A stretch of 64,000 bases of DNA, from contig QEVF01000005.1 in NCBI GenBank assembly GCA_003576915.1, forward strand, positions 124,001 through 188,000. Reading direction: 5' to 3'. Position numbers and translations under genes: made by a program. The notes under the pieces are model-generated. The model was not told the DNA's origin. It made no database searches and saw only the letters and a list, made by a program, of their open reading frames with translations. Position 1 is the first letter of the stretch; every line of letters begins with the position of its first letter. This document shows, in pieces, positions 1-7,760 of the stretch. The stretch is from Planctomycetota bacterium (lineage in GTDB: Bacteria; Planctomycetota; UBA8742; UBA2392).

Positions 1-451
1 GCTCAAGGATGACGCCCTCTGCACCCAGGCGGCCGAGGCACTGCGAAACATCGGGCGTGACGCTCGTTCCGCCGTGCCGGCACTCATTGAAGCCATGAAG
101 GACGAGAAGGGGGATGTCAGCCGCGTGGCCAGCGAGGCACTGGGGGCCATCGCAGCGGAGGCCGTGCCGCACCTGGTCAAGGCTCTGGAAACGGGCAACG
201 CGCACACGCGGCGGCGGGCGGTGGCGGCGCTTCGTACCGTAGGGCCGGAGGCTCGGGCGGCGGTGGGGGCGCTGGCGCGGGCGTTGAAGGACGAAGACGA
301 GAACATCCGCTTTACGGCGGCAGAAGCCCTGGGGCGCATCGGCCCCGACGCCAAATCGGCCATTCCTGACCTCAGCGACGCCTTGATGGATGAAGACGAA
401 GACGTGCGTTACTGGGCCACGGAAGCGCTGTGGCGCATCCGCGGCGAATAG
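1..451 (+). CDS. HEAT-repeat protein, C-terminal part
   Basis: The reading frame is open from the left edge of the window, so only the C-terminal part (about 150 codons) is present. It consists of tandem helical repeats of about 31 residues with the recurring pattern 'A-EALGRIG-DAKSAIP-L--AL-DED--VR', typical of PBS-lyase-type HEAT repeats. At least four units are visible. Such alpha-solenoids act as protein-binding scaffolds; the partner cannot be inferred. A strong terminator follows 22 bases after the stop, so the transcript probably ends here. The true start lies outside the window. Confidence 0.85.
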   Translation, partial: LKDDALCTQAAEALRNIGRDARSAVPALIEAMKDEKGDVSRVASEALGAIAAEAVPHLVKALETGNAHTRRRAVAALRTVGPEARAAVGALARALKDEDENIRFTAAEALGRIGPDAKSAIPDLSDALMDEDEDVRYWATEALWRIRGE

Positions 452-473
452 GGCAGAGCGTGGATCGGCAGGC

Positions 474-498
474 GGGCCGCCGCGGCGGCCCCTTTTTT
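474..498 (+). terminator. Rho-independent terminator after HEAT gene
   Basis: A 7-bp perfect GC stem (474-480 with 485-491) around a four-base loop is followed by six T residues at 493-498. It lies just downstream of the HEAT-repeat stop codon and upstream of thrC, so it should separate the two transcripts. Confidence 0.8.
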
Positions 499-575
499 GG
501 CAGTGTCTGGGCGCTTGGCTTGTATCCGTGGCTTGCTAACCTTCCGGCCGAGAGCCGATACCATTGAGAACGCCC

Positions 576-1817
576 ATGCCCACCGCCCTCGCTGTTGGCC
601 TGAAGTGCCGTGAATGCGGCCATGAATATGCCGATGCTCCCAAGAATGTCTGCGAGCACGACTTCGCGCCCCTTGAAGTCAACTACGACTACGACGCGAT
701 CAGGAAGTCGCTTACGCGCGAGAGCATCGGCAAGCGCGCCTTCAACATGTGGCGCTACAAGGAACTGCTGCCCGAGCAGGAGCCCGTTTCCGGCCTGACC
801 ACGGGCGGCACGCCGCTGGTGCACGCGAAGAATCTGGGCCGCGAACTGGGCGTCAAGAATCTCTACGTGAAGTTCGATGGCGTCTGCCAGCCCACTCTCA
901 GCTTCAAGGATCGCGTCGTGGCCGTGAGCATCGCGCGCGCCAGGCGCTTTGGCTTCACGACCGTGGGCTGCGCGAGCACGGGCAACCTTGCCAACAGCGT
1001 CGCGGCTCAAGCCGCACAGGCGGGCCTCAAGGCGATCATCCTGATTCCGAAGGACCTCGAACCCGCAAAAGTCGCCAACACGCAGATTTACGGCGCCACG
1101 CTCGTGAAAATCGACGGCCCCTACGACGACGTCAACCGTCTTTGCTCCGAGATCGCCAATGATGCGAAGATCGGCATCGTCAACGTGAACCTGCGGCCCT
1201 ACTACGCCGAGGGCAGCAAGAGCATGGGCTTTGAAATCGCCGAGCAGCTTGGCTGGCGCGCGCCCGACAACATCATCTGCCCCATGGCCGGAGGCTCGCT
1301 GATCAACAAGCTCAGCAAGAGCTTCAAGGAATTCGAGAAGCTGAGCTTGCTCGAAGCCGCGCCTAAGACGAAGTTCTGGGGCGCGCAGGCGGCGGGCTGC
1401 AACCCGATTACCGATGCCATCAAGCGCAGGAGCGATCTGATCAAGCCCGTGAAGAAGCCCGACACGATTGCGCGCAGCATCGCCATCGGCAACCCCGCCG
1501 ACGGCTACTTTGCGGCGCGCCTGTGCCTCGACAGCGGCGGCGGCGGAGATGATGTCACGGACGCCGAGATCATCGAGGCCATGAAGCTTCTGGCGCGCAC
1601 CGAGGGCCTGTTCACGGAGACAGCGGGCGGCGTGACGCTGGGCGTGTTCGTGAAGCTGCTCAAGGCGGGCAGGATCAATAAGGACGAAAGCACCGTGGTT
1701 TGCATTACCGGCCAGGGGCTCAAGACGCTCGACCCGCTCTACGCGCCGGGCGTGCTGCCCGATGCGCCGGTGATCAAGCCGACTCTGGCCGCGTTCAAGG
1801 ATCTGAAAATCGCATAG
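576..1817 (+). CDS. thrC: Threonine synthase
   Basis: This 413-residue protein should convert O-phosphohomoserine to threonine with pyridoxal phosphate. The N-terminus has a zinc-ribbon-like CxxC (C11, C14) with another Cys at 26, as in many class II threonine synthases and related fold-II PLP enzymes. The PLP lysine is K111 in the SFKDR motif, and the Gly-rich phosphate-binding loop 'ASTGNLANS' follows. The length fits the family. I chose the ATG at 576; a TTG at 564 in the same frame would add four residues. No other threonine biosynthesis gene is adjacent. A hairpin follows the stop. Confidence 0.9.
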   Translation: MPTALAVGLKCRECGHEYADAPKNVCEHDFAPLEVNYDYDAIRKSLTRESIGKRAFNMWRYKELLPEQEPVSGLTTGGTPLVHAKNLGRELGVKNLYVKFDGVCQPTLSFKDRVVAVSIARARRFGFTTVGCASTGNLANSVAAQAAQAGLKAIILIPKDLEPAKVANTQIYGATLVKIDGPYDDVNRLCSEIANDAKIGIVNVNLRPYYAEGSKSMGFEIAEQLGWRAPDNIICPMAGGSLINKLSKSFKEFEKLSLLEAAPKTKFWGAQAAGCNPITDAIKRRSDLIKPVKKPDTIARSIAIGNPADGYFAARLCLDSGGGGDDVTDAEIIEAMKLLARTEGLFTETAGGVTLGVFVKLLKAGRINKDESTVVCITGQGLKTLDPLYAPGVLPDAPVIKPTLAAFKDLKIA

Positions 1818-1830
1818 CACCGCCGTGACA

Positions 1831-1854
1831 GGGGCGACGTGCAGTCGCCCCTTT
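1831..1854 (+). terminator. Hairpin after thrC, probable terminator
   Basis: A perfect 8-bp stem (ggggcgac at 1831-1838, gtcgcccc at 1844-1851) with a five-base loop is followed by only three T residues. It sits 13 bases after the thrC stop. The short T-run makes it a weak terminator or a transcript-end stabiliser. Confidence 0.55.
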
Positions 1855-1879
1855 GGGGGTGGTGCGCCATTCAACCAGC

Positions 1880-2539
1880 ATGACCGGCGCGTCAGAAATT
1901 TTCGCAGCCCTCAAGGCCGGAGACCTCGACGGCTTCAGGAAGCTGCTCGCCGGCAACTCCGCTTTGGCCAATGCCCGCAATGAGCAGGGCGTGAGCCTGC
2001 TGATGCAGGCGCGCTACGAGTTCAAGATGGCTTTTGTTGAAGCGCTGCTGGGTTATCGTGCCAAGCTTGACGTTTTCGAGGCTGCGGCGCTTGGCAAGCT
2101 GGACAAGCTTGCAAGAATCCTCGACGCCGAACCCGCAGCCGTCAACGAGTGGACCTCAGACGGATTCCAGCCCCAGCACCTTGCGGCCTTCTTTGCCCAA
2201 CCGGACGCCCTGCGGCTGCTGCTCGAACGCGGCGGGCAGATCGGCATTCATTCCAAGAACGCGCTTTCCGTCCGGGCCATTCACTGCGCCGCGGCCGGAC
2301 GTTCTCTGGCCTGTGTCAACCTGCTGTTGGAGCGGGGGGCTGACCCCAACGCGCGCCAGGCCGGGGGCTTCACTCCGTTGCACAGCGCGGCTCAAAACGG
2401 CAGCGTGGAGATGGTCAAGGTCCTGCTGGAACGGGGCGCAGATCACACCCTAGCGACCGATGACGGCCGCCTTGCCCTGGATTTCGCGAAGGAAAAGGGA
2501 CACGCCGGCGTTGTTGCGCTACTGGAGAAATCGCCATGA
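1880..2539 (+). CDS. Ankyrin-repeat protein
   Basis: A 219-residue soluble protein made mainly of ankyrin repeats. The motifs 'ALSVRAIHCAAAGRSLACVNLLLERGADPNAR' and 'GFTPLHSAAQNGSVEMVKVLLERGAD' are shown here as two patterns; each has the TPLH-like turn and the LLERGAD end typical of the family. No signal peptide or membrane segment is visible. The ATG at 1880 gives a sensible N-terminus; an in-frame TTG at 1853 would add nine residues encoded by the thrC hairpin region. Its stop overlaps the start of the ferritin-like gene by four bases (ATGA), so the two are probably translationally coupled and may act together, for example as adaptor and enzyme. That link is inference. Confidence 0.85.
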   Translation: MTGASEIFAALKAGDLDGFRKLLAGNSALANARNEQGVSLLMQARYEFKMAFVEALLGYRAKLDVFEAAALGKLDKLARILDAEPAAVNEWTSDGFQPQHLAAFFAQPDALRLLLERGGQIGIHSKNALSVRAIHCAAAGRSLACVNLLLERGADPNARQAGGFTPLHSAAQNGSVEMVKVLLERGADHTLATDDGRLALDFAKEKGHAGVVALLEKSP

Positions 2540-3090
2540 AACAGCCATTCAGGACTGATCTCGAGAAAATCCGCAAGCGCGCCCGCGCCAGAATGATGGA
2601 CGGCGCCGTGACGGAGGCCAACAAGTCGGACGTCAGGAGAGTCATCGAGGTGCTCAACGAGATCCTGGCGACGGAAATCGTCTGCATTCTGCGCTACAAG
2701 AACCACCACTTCATGGCCAGCGGCATCAATGCCCAGCCCGTGGCGGCGGAGTTTCTTACGCACGCGAATGAAGAGCAGATGCACGCCGACTGGGTGGCAC
2801 AGCGCATTACTCAGCTTGGCGGTGTGCCCAACTTCAACCCCGAAGGCCTCGCGACGCGAAGCCACGCCGAATATGCCGAGGGCGAAACCCTTGAGGACAT
2901 GATCATAGAAGACCTCGTGGCCGAGCGCGTGGCCATTGAGACCTACGCCGAGATCGCCAGGTGGATCGGGACTGACGATCCCACCACGCGGCGCATGATC
3001 GAGGACATCCTCAAGATGGAAGAAGAGCACGCCGACGACCTGAAGAACCTGCTGGAGAGCCTCAAGAAAACAGGCCGCGGCCGTCAGTGA
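2536..3090 (+). CDS. Ferritin-like (bacterioferritin family) protein
   Basis: A 184-residue four-helix ferritin-like protein, probably storing or oxidising iron. The di-iron ligand pattern is visible: an E in 'ILATEIVCILRY', the EEQMH motif in helix 2, an E in 'DLVAERVAIETY' in helix 3, and EEEH in helix 4. This spacing and the 'LGGVPNF' turn match bacterioferritin-like proteins more than Dps. It overlaps the ankyrin gene by four bases, so it probably shares its message. No haem-ligand methionine can be assigned with certainty by eye. Confidence 0.85.
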   Translation: MKQPFRTDLEKIRKRARARMMDGAVTEANKSDVRRVIEVLNEILATEIVCILRYKNHHFMASGINAQPVAAEFLTHANEEQMHADWVAQRITQLGGVPNFNPEGLATRSHAEYAEGETLEDMIIEDLVAERVAIETYAEIARWIGTDDPTTRRMIEDILKMEEEHADDLKNLLESLKKTGRGRQ

Positions 3091-3419
3091 TCGGCCCACT
3101 GCACGGGCACGCCTGTCGAAGGACGTCCTTCGTCCGGCGGCGGCGGGCAGAAGATCACGCATGTCGTAGGTCGCGTCTGAGTCATGCCCGCAGCATCGCA
3201 ATCCCGCGCCCGAAGATTGGCTGCGCCATGAATCTCCGGCACACGCATGGTCACTCCGACCGCTTCAACTCGTGGGAGGTGGCCGCCGCAAGGGCTGTTC
3301 TCACTTTGACCGCCGTGAAGACAATGCTGGCAGCCCCGTCGCGGCGAGCTGGGGAATGCTGGACATGTCCACACCCGCAAAAGCACTATGGCGGACGGCC
3401 TTCGACGGGGGCTGAACCC
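3091..3419. other. Non-coding spacer with 16-bp palindrome
   Basis: A frame is open through this 330-base stretch, but its translation is Arg/His-rich and unlike the neighbouring protein, so I treat it as non-coding. It contains a perfect 16-bp palindrome (CGAAGGACGTCCTTCG, 3117-3132) 27 bases after the ferritin-like stop, which could be an operator or a transcript-end hairpin. I see no convincing promoter. Confidence 0.5.
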
Positions 3420-3902
3420 ATGGACGATTCCGAGCGCAGGGCGCTCACCAACCGTTTCCTGCGCGTAATGCGGGCGATCTACCTGACCTCCCTGACGGCA
3501 GCCAACGTGTGCGCGGCCCATGGCCGCCTCCATTTGGGCGAGACCCGTTCCCGCCTTGAGGCCCACGCCGCTGAACTGCGCGACCGCCAGGTGGAAGCCG
3601 CGCGCCTGTTGGAGCTCTTTGGCCGGGGCCGGCCCATGCTGCGCTGGATGATCGGGCCCCTGACGAGCCTGTGGGGCCGGCTGACGACCCTGACGGGCCG
3701 CCGCTTCTCCCTGCACATGCTCGGAAACATGGAAGCCCAGGGAGCGAGGCTCACGACCTACGCTCAGAATCTGGCACGTGAGCTGGCCCACGTCGCGGCC
3801 GTGGAGGCGCTGGTAAGACTTCAGCGGGCGGAAGACGCCCGCAAGAAATACATCATCAGCCAGCTTGAACTGGCCCAGGATGCTGACGAGGCACTGAAGT
3901 AG
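3420..3902 (+). CDS. Ferritin-like/COQ7-like helical protein, diverged
   Basis: A 160-residue helical protein starting at the ATG at 3420. The order of segments resembles demethoxyubiquinone hydroxylase (COQ7): a first helical pair, a PMLRWMIGPL segment, a Gly-containing stretch before 'RFSLHMLGNMEAQ', then a final helix pair with 'ELAHVAAVEAL'. The usual first ligand motif GEVGA is replaced by 'CAAHGRL' and the EEEDH motif by 'ELRDRQ', so the di-iron site looks incomplete. It follows a true ferritin-like gene. The assignment is tentative; the protein could be an unrelated helical bundle. Its stop abuts the stop of the opposing small gene. Confidence 0.55.
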   Translation: MDDSERRALTNRFLRVMRAIYLTSLTAANVCAAHGRLHLGETRSRLEAHAAELRDRQVEAARLLELFGRGRPMLRWMIGPLTSLWGRLTTLTGRRFSLHMLGNMEAQGARLTTYAQNLARELAHVAAVEALVRLQRAEDARKKYIISQLELAQDADEALK

Positions 3903-4007
3903 CTACTTCTTCTTGGCGAGCTGCGCGGCGCGCTTCTTGGCGCGGGCGTTGGCGATCTTGCGACGCTTGGCCTTGAGGTGTCCTCGCTTGCTGCTGAAGT
4001 ACGCCAT
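3903..4007 (-). CDS. 34-residue highly basic protein
   Basis: This very short gene encodes 34 residues, beginning MAYFSSKRGHLKAKRRK and ending in AKKK, with about 14 Lys or Arg. A good ribosome-binding site (GGAGAG) lies five bases before the ATG. The composition suggests RNA or DNA binding, like ribosome-associated small basic proteins, but I recognise no family. The stop codon sits directly against the stop of the convergent COQ7-like gene. Its small size and clean start signal support a real gene. Confidence 0.65.
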   Translation of the reverse strand: MAYFSSKRGHLKAKRRKIANARAKKRAAQLAKKK

Positions 4008-4089
4008 GGAAACTCTCCGTGATTGAGGCGGAGTATTTGCTTCGCGCCCGCCCTGCCGTCAAGGGGCCGGCGGTGCTTTGTTGGCGCGA

Positions 4090-4695
4090 TCAGAACTGTT
4101 CTTCCTGCTCGTCGGGGTCCGCCGACGGAGGCGCCGGCCGGGGTGCTGTCTGTCGCTCCCGGGGTGCCTTCGGCGCAGCGGGTGCTTTGGGGGGCGCCTG
4201 CGAGGGTGGGGCCAGGGGGCGAGCTTGCGGCTGTGGAGGCAACTCCAGAACACACTCGGCTTCCTGGGGGCTGGCGGGCTCGCAGATGATCAAGCCGGGT
4301 CCGGGCGTCGCGCCGGAAGGACGCGGCGATACCATCAATGCCAGGACGGCCATCGCCAACCCCAGGACCGAGGGCAGGCGGCCGTTCTTGAGCCGGAAAG
4401 ATCCGGAGACGGATAGCCCGATGATGCCGCTGGCCATGGCAAGAAGGGAAAAGGCGATGGCCGTCTTGATCAGGGAATCTTCGTGGGCGCGCAGGGCACA
4501 TCCGAGAGAAAACAGGCCCAAGCTGAAGGCCCACCACGCCGCTCCGTTGCGTGGCTGCGCCAGGCGAACGGAAGCGGGTGCGGAACTTCTGGGCCGGTGC
4601 CAGGTGGCCAGGGGCGCATAGCCGTAGGGAACGCGCGGCAAGTCGGCCGCCTGGCGGAGAATCGGGGACGGCGCGCTTTGCCTGCGTGGACCCAT
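4090..4695 (-). CDS. Membrane protein with Pro/Ala-rich tail
   Basis: A 201-residue protein with a polar N-terminus of about 50 residues, then two or three hydrophobic helices (around 53-70, 78-98 and 107-123). It ends in a Pro/Ala-rich, finally acidic tail (EQEEQF). The membrane part resembles DUF4190-like proteins only in general layout. It is transcribed away from the actin-like gene and lies next to the basic small gene on the same strand. Function unknown. Confidence 0.65.
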   Translation of the reverse strand: MGPRRQSAPSPILRQAADLPRVPYGYAPLATWHRPRSSAPASVRLAQPRNGAAWWAFSLGLFSLGCALRAHEDSLIKTAIAFSLLAMASGIIGLSVSGSFRLKNGRLPSVLGLAMAVLALMVSPRPSGATPGPGLIICEPASPQEAECVLELPPQPQARPLAPPSQAPPKAPAAPKAPRERQTAPRPAPPSADPDEQEEQF

Positions 4696-4797
4696 AGCTC
4701 ACCCATCAAGATTCTACCCTATGGGCGGGGACACTGCCGCGATTTTGGGGCCGGGCCTGGGCTTTGGTGCGAATCTGTTCCGTACCCTGTTGCCGGC

Positions 4798-4825
4798 TTG
4801 CTTCACTCTTCAAGCGCGTTACAAT
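4798..4825 (+). promoter_or_regulatory. Probable sigma-70 promoter for actin-like gene
   Basis: TTGCTT (4798-4803) and TACAAT (4820-4825) are separated by 16 bases, 58 bases before the ATG at 4883. Both boxes match the vegetative consensus well for such GC-rich DNA. The rest of the 4696-4882 gap shows no other feature. Confidence 0.5.
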
Positions 4826-4882
4826 CCGCCGGCCCCGCCCGGGTCCCCTTGACACGCTCTACCTTTGCCCCCGGCTCCCTCA

Positions 4883-7666
4883 ATGTCCCGCGTTCCCCCG
4901 CCCCAAGACGACGATGCACCGCATGAGGGCCAGGTTTTCGAGGAAGAAGACGAGGACCTCGATCTGAGCCTGGATGACGTCGCCCCTCTCGCCGAGACCG
5001 TCGAGCAGCGCCTTCTACGGGCCGCTGAACGTTCGCGCCGGTCGGCTCCGTCTCTGGCCGAGCGTATGAGGCAGGCCGCGGAGCGCGGCAAGGGCAAAGC
5101 CCACCACGAGGGCGATTCCCAGGTTCATGAAGTGGTGGAAGAGGAAGACGAAAGTCTTGGAGATATTTCGCTGGATGGTGATGGCGGCCATGAAGTCGTG
5201 GAGGAGCACGACGAGGACGTGGGGGATATCAGCCTCGACGATGTTGCGGCGCAGGCCGGACCGGAGGAGTTCAACCCCGACGCGCAGGCCTCGGAAGTGG
5301 GCGAGATCCAGGAAGGCTGGGACGATACGGAGGCCATTGAGCGCGCCAAGCTGGAGCAAATGAGGGGAGAGGCGGGGCCGGCGACGGTGGCGGACATGAA
5401 GCTGGACGCCATGGGCCTGCCCCCGGCCCCGGACATGCAGGCCGGCCCAATGACAATGGCCATACACGAAGCCGGTCAGAATCTGACACTGGGTCCGATA
5501 AGCGACACGGACCGGGGCGAAGACGTGGCGTCCGAGGACAGCGCCCCACTAGCCACTGGCGCAACGGACTCTAAGCTGGTAGATAGCAAGCCATTCGAAA
5601 CTATTGGGGAAGTCCCCGCGCAAGCGGAAGCGGAGCTGGAAAGTTCCGACTCTGATTCTTTGACGTCTGGTGAGGAGAGGGCGGGTTCCACCACGTTCGG
5701 CACTGGAGCCCTGAACAGCGGCGGCGACACGCTGACATTTTCGCGGGCCGATCTCGGGGGGCCCGTTGCGCCGGACCGCACCCTGACCTATGAGCGTGAT
5801 GAGACCGGGCGAATCGTGCGCAGCGACCACCTCGCGCGCCGCCTGACCGAAAACGAGGAACTGGCAGAGATTGCGCGCCGCGCCGACGATCAACGGCGCC
5901 GCAAAGAGGAAGAAAGGGAAGCGGCAGAACTTGCAAGGTTGGAGCAGGCAAGGGCCGAACAGGCCGAGAGGGAAGCCGCCGAGCAGCGCCGCCTCGAACT
6001 GGAGGCAGAAGCCGAGCGCCAGAGGCTGGAGCAGGAGGCAGAACAACTCAGGCAGCAACAGGAAGAAGAGCGGCGTCTGGCCGAGGAAGCCCGCAAGGCC
6101 GCGCAGGCGAGGGCGGAAGCCCAGAAGCGCAAGCAGGAGGAGGAGCGCAGGCGCCGCGACGAAGCGGCCCTGGCCGAGCAGCGCAGGGCCGAGGCGCTGC
6201 GGCAACAGGAGCAGGAGAAGGCGCAGCAGCGTGAAGCGAGGCGGCGCGCGGAAGAGCAGGCGGCGCGCCAGCGCGAACAGCAGGACGCGCGGGATACCTT
6301 TGAGCAGGAGCGGCGGCGCAAGAGCGCGGAGCAGGAAGGCATCAGGGTCGCGCAGGAGCACGGCAGCGAGTTTGAACGCGAAATGGCGGCCCGCCGCGAG
6401 AAGCACGCCAGGCGGCAGAGCGAGAAGGACAAGAACAAGCGCGCGGTGGAGCAGGAAATCGCGCGGCTGGAGGCGGAGCAGAAGACCCGCCGCGCCAGAG
6501 AGGCGAAGATAGAACAGGCTTGGGCGGCCCATGCCGCGAAAGGCCAAGGTCAGAACAACCCCAGGGTGGACGGGGGCAGGGTTTCCGGGACGGTCTCGGG
6601 CGGCCATGCTCAACCCGCGAACACCAAGGATTCACAGTCGGAGGTTTCTCTCGTGAGTGACGATTCTGGAGCGCCGCTGGGACGCGGCCTTGACGTGGGA
6701 ACGGCCAACCTGGTCGCTGCCCGCATGGACGCCGAAGGCGGCATTGAGTTCTTCCCCGCGCGCAACGCGTTCCTTGACGTGCCGGAAGACCCCTACACCC
6801 TGAAAATGTTGAAAAGCCAGGGCGTGCCGTACATCAAGCGCGAAAACAAGCTGTACGTCATCGGTCAGGACGCCTTTGAGCTGGCGAACATCTTCAACCG
6901 CGAAATGCGCCGCCCGATGAAGAACGGCCTGATCAGCCCCACGGACGCCGACGCCATGCCCATGGAGGTCGAGCTGTTCAAGAAGATTCTTGGCCCGCCG
7001 CGCGTGGACGGTGAAGCCTGCTATTACTCCATCCCGGCGGACCCGGTGGACAGCACGATGAACATCGTGTACCACACGAACATCGCCAACGGCCTGCTGC
7101 AGCGCCTGGGCTACAAAGGCACGCCCTTCAACGAAGGCCTGGCCATCGTCTTCTCCGAGCTCGGTGACGACGAGTTCACGGGCATCGGCATTTCCTGCGG
7201 CGGCGGCATGGTGAACGTGTGCGTGGCGTTCCGCTCGATGAACGTCATTTCCTTCTCGTCCGCCAAGGGCGGCGACTGGATTGACCAGCAGGCCGCGCAG
7301 GTCATGGGTTGCGCTGCCTCGCGCATCACTCACATCAAGGAGTCAGGCGTGGACATCAACGCGCCCAAGACCCCCGAAGAGGAAGCGATCGTCATCTACT
7401 ACCGCCACCTCATCAAGTACTCGCTCGAAAACATCATGAAGAAGTTCGCAATCACCAAGGACATCCCGAACTTCCCCAAGCCCGTGCCGATCGCGGTTTC
7501 CGGCGGCACATCGATGGTGGGCGGGTTCATCGAGGTGTTCAAGGACGAGTTCAGCAAGGTGTCGAAGAACTTCCCGATCAAGATCTCCGACATCCGCCGC
7601 GCCGAGGACCAGTTCAACGCCACGGCCAAGGGCTGCTTGCTTGCGGCCCTGAGCAACGAAGAATAG
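4883..7666 (+). CDS. Acidic-repeat/coiled-coil/actin-like ATPase
   Basis: A 927-residue three-part protein. Residues 1-110 carry three acidic repeats related to 'EEDESLGDISLDG'. Residues about 320-550 are an Arg/Glu/Ala/Gln-rich charged helix predicted to form a long coiled coil. Residues about 595-927 are an actin/Hsp70-fold ATPase: phosphate-1 motif GLDVGTANLV (D604), phosphate-2 motif GIGISCGGGMVNVCV and adenosine motif AVSGGTSMVGGF. The last domain has about MreB length but is not a standard MreB. An in-frame GTG with a GGAGG site lies at the domain boundary (see 6653). I chose the ATG at 4883 over a TTG at 4865. It is probably cytosolic and cytoskeletal; this is inference. A terminator-like hairpin follows. 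Confidence 0.8.
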   Translation: MSRVPPPQDDDAPHEGQVFEEEDEDLDLSLDDVAPLAETVEQRLLRAAERSRRSAPSLAERMRQAAERGKGKAHHEGDSQVHEVVEEEDESLGDISLDGDGGHEVVEEHDEDVGDISLDDVAAQAGPEEFNPDAQASEVGEIQEGWDDTEAIERAKLEQMRGEAGPATVADMKLDAMGLPPAPDMQAGPMTMAIHEAGQNLTLGPISDTDRGEDVASEDSAPLATGATDSKLVDSKPFETIGEVPAQAEAELESSDSDSLTSGEERAGSTTFGTGALNSGGDTLTFSRADLGGPVAPDRTLTYERDETGRIVRSDHLARRLTENEELAEIARRADDQRRRKEEEREAAELARLEQARAEQAEREAAEQRRLELEAEAERQRLEQEAEQLRQQQEEERRLAEEARKAAQARAEAQKRKQEEERRRRDEAALAEQRRAEALRQQEQEKAQQREARRRAEEQAARQREQQDARDTFEQERRRKSAEQEGIRVAQEHGSEFEREMAARREKHARRQSEKDKNKRAVEQEIARLEAEQKTRRAREAKIEQAWAAHAAKGQGQNNPRVDGGRVSGTVSGGHAQPANTKDSQSEVSLVSDDSGAPLGRGLDVGTANLVAARMDAEGGIEFFPARNAFLDVPEDPYTLKMLKSQGVPYIKRENKLYVIGQDAFELANIFNREMRRPMKNGLISPTDADAMPMEVELFKKILGPPRVDGEACYYSIPADPVDSTMNIVYHTNIANGLLQRLGYKGTPFNEGLAIVFSELGDDEFTGIGISCGGGMVNVCVAFRSMNVISFSSAKGGDWIDQQAAQVMGCAASRITHIKESGVDINAPKTPEEEAIVIYYRHLIKYSLENIMKKFAITKDIPNFPKPVPIAVSGGTSMVGGFIEVFKDEFSKVSKNFPIKISDIRRAEDQFNATAKGCLLAALSNEE
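6653..7666 (+). CDS. Possible internal start: free actin-like domain
   Basis: Inside the actin-like gene, an in-frame GTG at 6653 is preceded by the sequence GGAGG (6640-6644) with eight bases between, an excellent ribosome-binding site. It lies exactly between the charged linker and the ATPase domain. Initiation here would yield a 337-residue protein beginning MSDDSGAPLGRGLDVG, the size of a free MreB-like actin. The gene may therefore make both a long and a short filament subunit. The alternative is that a former separate gene has fused and kept its start signals. Translation from this site is unproven. Confidence 0.5.
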   Translation: MSDDSGAPLGRGLDVGTANLVAARMDAEGGIEFFPARNAFLDVPEDPYTLKMLKSQGVPYIKRENKLYVIGQDAFELANIFNREMRRPMKNGLISPTDADAMPMEVELFKKILGPPRVDGEACYYSIPADPVDSTMNIVYHTNIANGLLQRLGYKGTPFNEGLAIVFSELGDDEFTGIGISCGGGMVNVCVAFRSMNVISFSSAKGGDWIDQQAAQVMGCAASRITHIKESGVDINAPKTPEEEAIVIYYRHLIKYSLENIMKKFAITKDIPNFPKPVPIAVSGGTSMVGGFIEVFKDEFSKVSKNFPIKISDIRRAEDQFNATAKGCLLAALSNEE

Positions 7667-7690
7667 AATCCCCTTGCGGTTTCAGAGCCG

Positions 7691-7726
7691 AGCGCCCGGC
7701 CAAATCGCGGTCGGGCGCTTTGCTTT
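7691..7726 (+). terminator. Hairpin after actin-like gene
   Basis: An 11-bp stem with one G-T pair (7691-7701 with 7709-7719) is followed by the T-rich stretch tttgctttt. It lies between the actin-like gene and the next small gene, and may stop or attenuate read-through. Confidence 0.65.
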
Positions 7727-7760
7727 TCGCGGCGGGATTTCTGCTCAAAGGAAATTCGAA

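Noticed and set aside
372-1874. 500-codon frame on the minus strand, antisense to thrC
   Set aside because: Its composition follows the third-base GC bias of thrC, it has no recognisable domain, and the plus-strand frame is a clear threonine synthase.
3087-3419. N-terminal extension of the COQ7-like gene
   Set aside because: The translation is Arg/His/Ser-rich and unlike a protein core, and the ATG at 3420 begins a plausible helical protein.
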